A DNA stretch of 62,870 bases, taken from NCBI RefSeq assembly GCF_006636215.1, contig NZ_VIFM01000039.1, positions 1 through 62,870 on the forward strand, written 5' to 3'. Below are positions 60,512 to 62,870 of the stretch, piece by piece. The translations under genes and the position numbers were made by a program. Within the stretch, counting starts at the first letter, position 1; each line of letters starts with the position of its first letter. The stretch is from Myxococcus llanfairpwllgwyngyllgogerychwyrndrobwllllantysiliogogogochensis (GTDB lineage: Bacteria; Myxococcota; Myxococcia; Myxococcales; Myxococcaceae). Below the pieces are notes generated by a model, which saw only the letters and a program-made list of their open reading frames with translations, was not told the DNA's origin and made no database searches.

Positions 60512-61571
60512 GGCGAGCCCGGAGCTGTTGCGGTGGATGCTGGAGCACTACAGCCCCAGCCACCATGAAGCGGACTTCTCTCGCGCGCTGGCCGGGCGAC
60601 TGGAGCAGCGCGGCTGGAAGGCCCACGTGGACCCGGTGGGCAACACCGTGGCCAGCATGGGAGACGGAGACACGTGCATCGCGCTGCTGGGCCACATCGA
60701 CACCGTGCCGGGCGAAGTCCCCGTGCGACTGGAAGGCACGCGCCTCTTCGGACGCGGGGCGGTGGACGCCAAGGGCGCGCTCGCGGCCTTCATCGAAGCC
60801 GTGGAGTTGCTCGACGACGCGGAGCGCGCTGGCAAGCGCTTCCTCCTGCTGGGCTGTGTCGAGGAGGAGGTGGCCATCACCCGGGGCGCGCTGCATGCCC
60901 GCGAGCACCACCGGCCGGACTTCGTCGTCAATGGCGAGCCCAGCGGCGCCCACGGCATCACCCTGGGCTACAAGGGCCTCTTGCGCCTGGAGCTCGAGTA
61001 CCGCGCCAGCCGGCGTCACACCGCAAGCCGTGGCTACCGCGCGCCCGCGGAGCATCTCGTCGACGCGTGGAACGGGCTGCGTCGTCGCTGCGACGAGCGC
61101 AACAAGGGGTGCACCCTCTTCGAGCAGGACCTCCCCGCGCTGCTCTCCTTCCAGACGGGCACCGGTGACGACACGGAGTGGGCCACCGCCCACCTCAACG
61201 TGCGCACGGGGCCGACCAGTGACGTGGACGCGCTGCTCGCCTGTCTCGCCGAGGTCCCCGAGGTGGCCGTGAAGACGGTGTCGCGCAAGCAAGCCGTCTC
61301 CGCCGAGGGCAACGACGCCCTCACGCGCGCCTTCAAGCAGTCCATCCGCGAGCGCGGCGCACGTCCGACGCTTCGCGTGAAGACAGGGACATCCGACTGG
61401 AACACGGTGGCGGACACGTGGAACGTGCCTACCGTCGCATATGGCCCGGGTGACTCGTCGCTGGACCACACGCCGAACGAGCACATCGAGCTTCCGGAGT
61501 ACGAGGAAGGCGTCGCGGTGCTGGCTCGCGTGCTGGCACTGCTCCCGCTCAAGTCCGGCGGCGCGGGCTGA
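60498..61571 (+). CDS. lysK: LysK-type M20 deacylase (carrier-release peptidase)
   Basis: 357 residues. Metal-site residues are visible: H66 in LGHIDTVPG, D90 in GRGAVDAKG, E122-E124 in CVEEEVA, E147 in NGEPSG and the late His in SLDHTPNEHIEL. The LysK hallmark KTGTSDWN is present. In LysW pathways this enzyme cleaves the finished amino acid from the carrier. It is the last gene of the operon and starts within the kinase gene. Its presence implies a carrier-bound product exists, which strengthens the case for a LysW elsewhere in the genome. Confidence 0.9.
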   Translation: MRAREASPELLRWMLEHYSPSHHEADFSRALAGRLEQRGWKAHVDPVGNTVASMGDGDTCIALLGHIDTVPGEVPVRLEGTRLFGRGAVDAKGALAAFIEAVELLDDAERAGKRFLLLGCVEEEVAITRGALHAREHHRPDFVVNGEPSGAHGITLGYKGLLRLELEYRASRRHTASRGYRAPAEHLVDAWNGLRRRCDERNKGCTLFEQDLPALLSFQTGTGDDTEWATAHLNVRTGPTSDVDALLACLAEVPEVAVKTVSRKQAVSAEGNDALTRAFKQSIRERGARPTLRVKTGTSDWNTVADTWNVPTVAYGPGDSSLDHTPNEHIELPEYEEGVAVLARVLALLPLKSGGAG

Positions 61572-61589
61572 AGCACACGTCCCTGGACG

Positions 61590-62828
61590 TCACGTACTCG
61601 CGACATCCACGGTCCGAGGCCGCTGCAGGCGCAGCCCCACCATGGCCACGAGGAACAGCGCCGCGGAGCTGGCGGTGACAGCGCGCACCCCCACCCGGTC
61701 CGCGAGCGCCCCCTGCGCCCAGACGCCCACGGAGTACCCGACGTTGATGAGCAGCATCGCGAGGCTGCTCACCCGCCCCTGAAGCTCCCTGGGCGTGCGC
61801 TCCTGATAGCGGGTGCTCAACCCCGTCATCACCACCAGGTACACCGCGCCCAGCACGAACATGGTCCCCATCGCCACGGGCAGCGTCGGGGACAGCCAGT
61901 AGAAGACCGTCACCGGCCCCATCACGAGCACGGCGAGGTCCACCACGCGCTCCCGGCCCCAGCGGACCGCCAGCGCGCCCACCACGCCCGAGGCCAGCAG
62001 CGCCCCCATGCCCTGCATGGAGATGAGCGCGGAAGCGGCGGACGCATCCGAGCCGAACACCTGGAGCGCGAACACCGGCACCAACGCGATGAAGGGCGAG
62101 ATGAACAGCGCCAGGGCGAACAGCGACACCATCGCCATCCGGATGCCCGGCTCCCCTCGCGCCATGCGCGCGCCTTCGACGATGTCCGCCCACAGGCCCT
62201 TGGGCTCGATGGGCCTGACCACGGGCGGCTCCGCGTGCACCCGGGACACCGCCAGCAGCACCGCCATGAAGGACAGCGTGTTGAGGAACATCACCCACGC
62301 GACACCACCGAAGGCCAGGAGCGCCGCGGCGAACACCGGCCCCAGGATGCGGCCCAGGTTGAACTGCGCCGACATCAGCGTCATCGCGCTGTGCAGGTCC
62401 TCCTTCGGCACCAGCCCTGTAATCAGCGCCGTGTAGGCCGGCCCCGACAGCACGTGCACGCAGCCGTTGAGCAGGGAGATGACGGCCACCGCATGCACGG
62501 TGAGGTGTCCGGTGAAGGCCAGCCCCGCCAGACAGGCCGCCAGCAGCGCCTGCGCCACGGCACACAGCGAGATGAAGACACGCCGGTCGAAGCGGTCCGC
62601 CAGCGCGCCGCCCAGCGGGGACAACACGAGCGACGGCAGGTACGTCAGCGCCGCCACTCCGCCCGTCCACTCCGCTCGGCCCGTCACCTCCGTGACGAAG
62701 ACGCCCAGCGCGAGCACCTCCATCCACGTGCCGACATTGGAGACGAGCGCCCCCAACCACACGGCCACGAACTGCCTGTGACGCAAGGCACGGAAGGACG
62801 ACAAGCTCGCCAGGTGCGGGGTGGACAC
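61590..62828 (-). CDS. MFS exporter (EntS/MFS_3-like)
   Basis: 412 residues from GTG 62828, with twelve predicted transmembrane helices. The family motif between helices 2 and 3 is present (GGALADRFDRR). It resembles the MFS_3 group that includes the enterobactin exporter EntS, so export of the cluster's peptide is the natural guess. It is convergent with the LysX operon, only 18 bases after the deacylase stop. The last 42 bases of the window show no further gene, so the right border of the cluster is not reached with certainty. Confidence 0.9.
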   Translation of the reverse strand: MSTPHLASLSSFRALRHRQFVAVWLGALVSNVGTWMEVLALGVFVTEVTGRAEWTGGVAALTYLPSLVLSPLGGALADRFDRRVFISLCAVAQALLAACLAGLAFTGHLTVHAVAVISLLNGCVHVLSGPAYTALITGLVPKEDLHSAMTLMSAQFNLGRILGPVFAAALLAFGGVAWVMFLNTLSFMAVLLAVSRVHAEPPVVRPIEPKGLWADIVEGARMARGEPGIRMAMVSLFALALFISPFIALVPVFALQVFGSDASAASALISMQGMGALLASGVVGALAVRWGRERVVDLAVLVMGPVTVFYWLSPTLPVAMGTMFVLGAVYLVVMTGLSTRYQERTPRELQGRVSSLAMLLINVGYSVGVWAQGALADRVGVRAVTASSAALFLVAMVGLRLQRPRTVDVAST

Positions 62829-62870
62829 GGGAGCCCGCTTCTAGCAGCCCCCCACCCCGCGCTGGAACAC

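Overview
The window is about 68-70% G+C with strongly G/C-biased third codon positions. It looks like a chromosomal piece of a fruiting myxobacterium close to Myxococcus/Corallococcus (Myxococcota, Cystobacterineae). The basis is a pilY1-minor-pilin cluster, a tandem WYL-regulator/FHA operon, many small exported proteins and a large NRPS/PKS locus. No tRNA, rRNA, insertion sequence, integrase or CRISPR array is visible. Genes are densely packed and no gene-free stretch clearly exceeds 300 bases.

Left part (1-29,200), mostly housekeeping: an M3 metallopeptidase cut by the window edge; small unknown proteins; a CheY-like receiver; an ABC ATPase/permease pair; a secreted von Willebrand-A protein; a lipoprotein; pirin and YceI stress genes; an ArfB-like ribosome-rescue factor; pilY1 followed by PilV-, PilW- and PilX-like minor pilins; a small HD hydrolase; aconitase; a phospholipase D/cardiolipin-synthase-type enzyme; a WYL-WYL-FHA operon; an exported protein; glutamate 5-kinase; HflX; and a membrane-anchored winged-helix protein. 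Convergent pairs are separated by hairpin terminators.

Right part (29,248-62,828) is a biosynthetic gene cluster. It holds an NRPS of C-A-PCP-TE (minus strand), a PKS of KS-AT-ACP-TE (plus), a 4,901-residue NRPS (minus), a free-standing PCP and an acyl/aryl-AMP ligase (minus). Divergent from the ligase runs a tightly overlapping plus-strand operon: two transketolase halves, a LysX-type ATP-grasp ligase, an ArgC/LysY-type reductase, a PAPS sulfotransferase, an SDR, a LysZ/ArgB-type kinase and a LysK-type M20 deacylase. An MFS exporter closes the window.

Transketolase plus LysX/Y/Z/K is the signature of amino-group-carrier-protein (LysW/AmCP) biosynthesis of unusual C7 amino acids, known from actinomycete pathways such as vazabitide, ficellomycin and azinomycin. 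There a sulfotransferase can turn a hydroxyl into a leaving group for aziridine or azacycle closure. The inferred job of this locus is therefore to make a polyoxygenated, probably azacyclic amino acid and build it into a lipo- or acyl-peptide. Three features are odd. No LysW-like carrier and no aminotransferase are visible. The big NRPS has three consecutive C-PCP modules without adenylation domains. Two different TE-bearing termination modules are present. The first and last A domains have a proline-like binding pocket, which would suit a cyclic imino acid.
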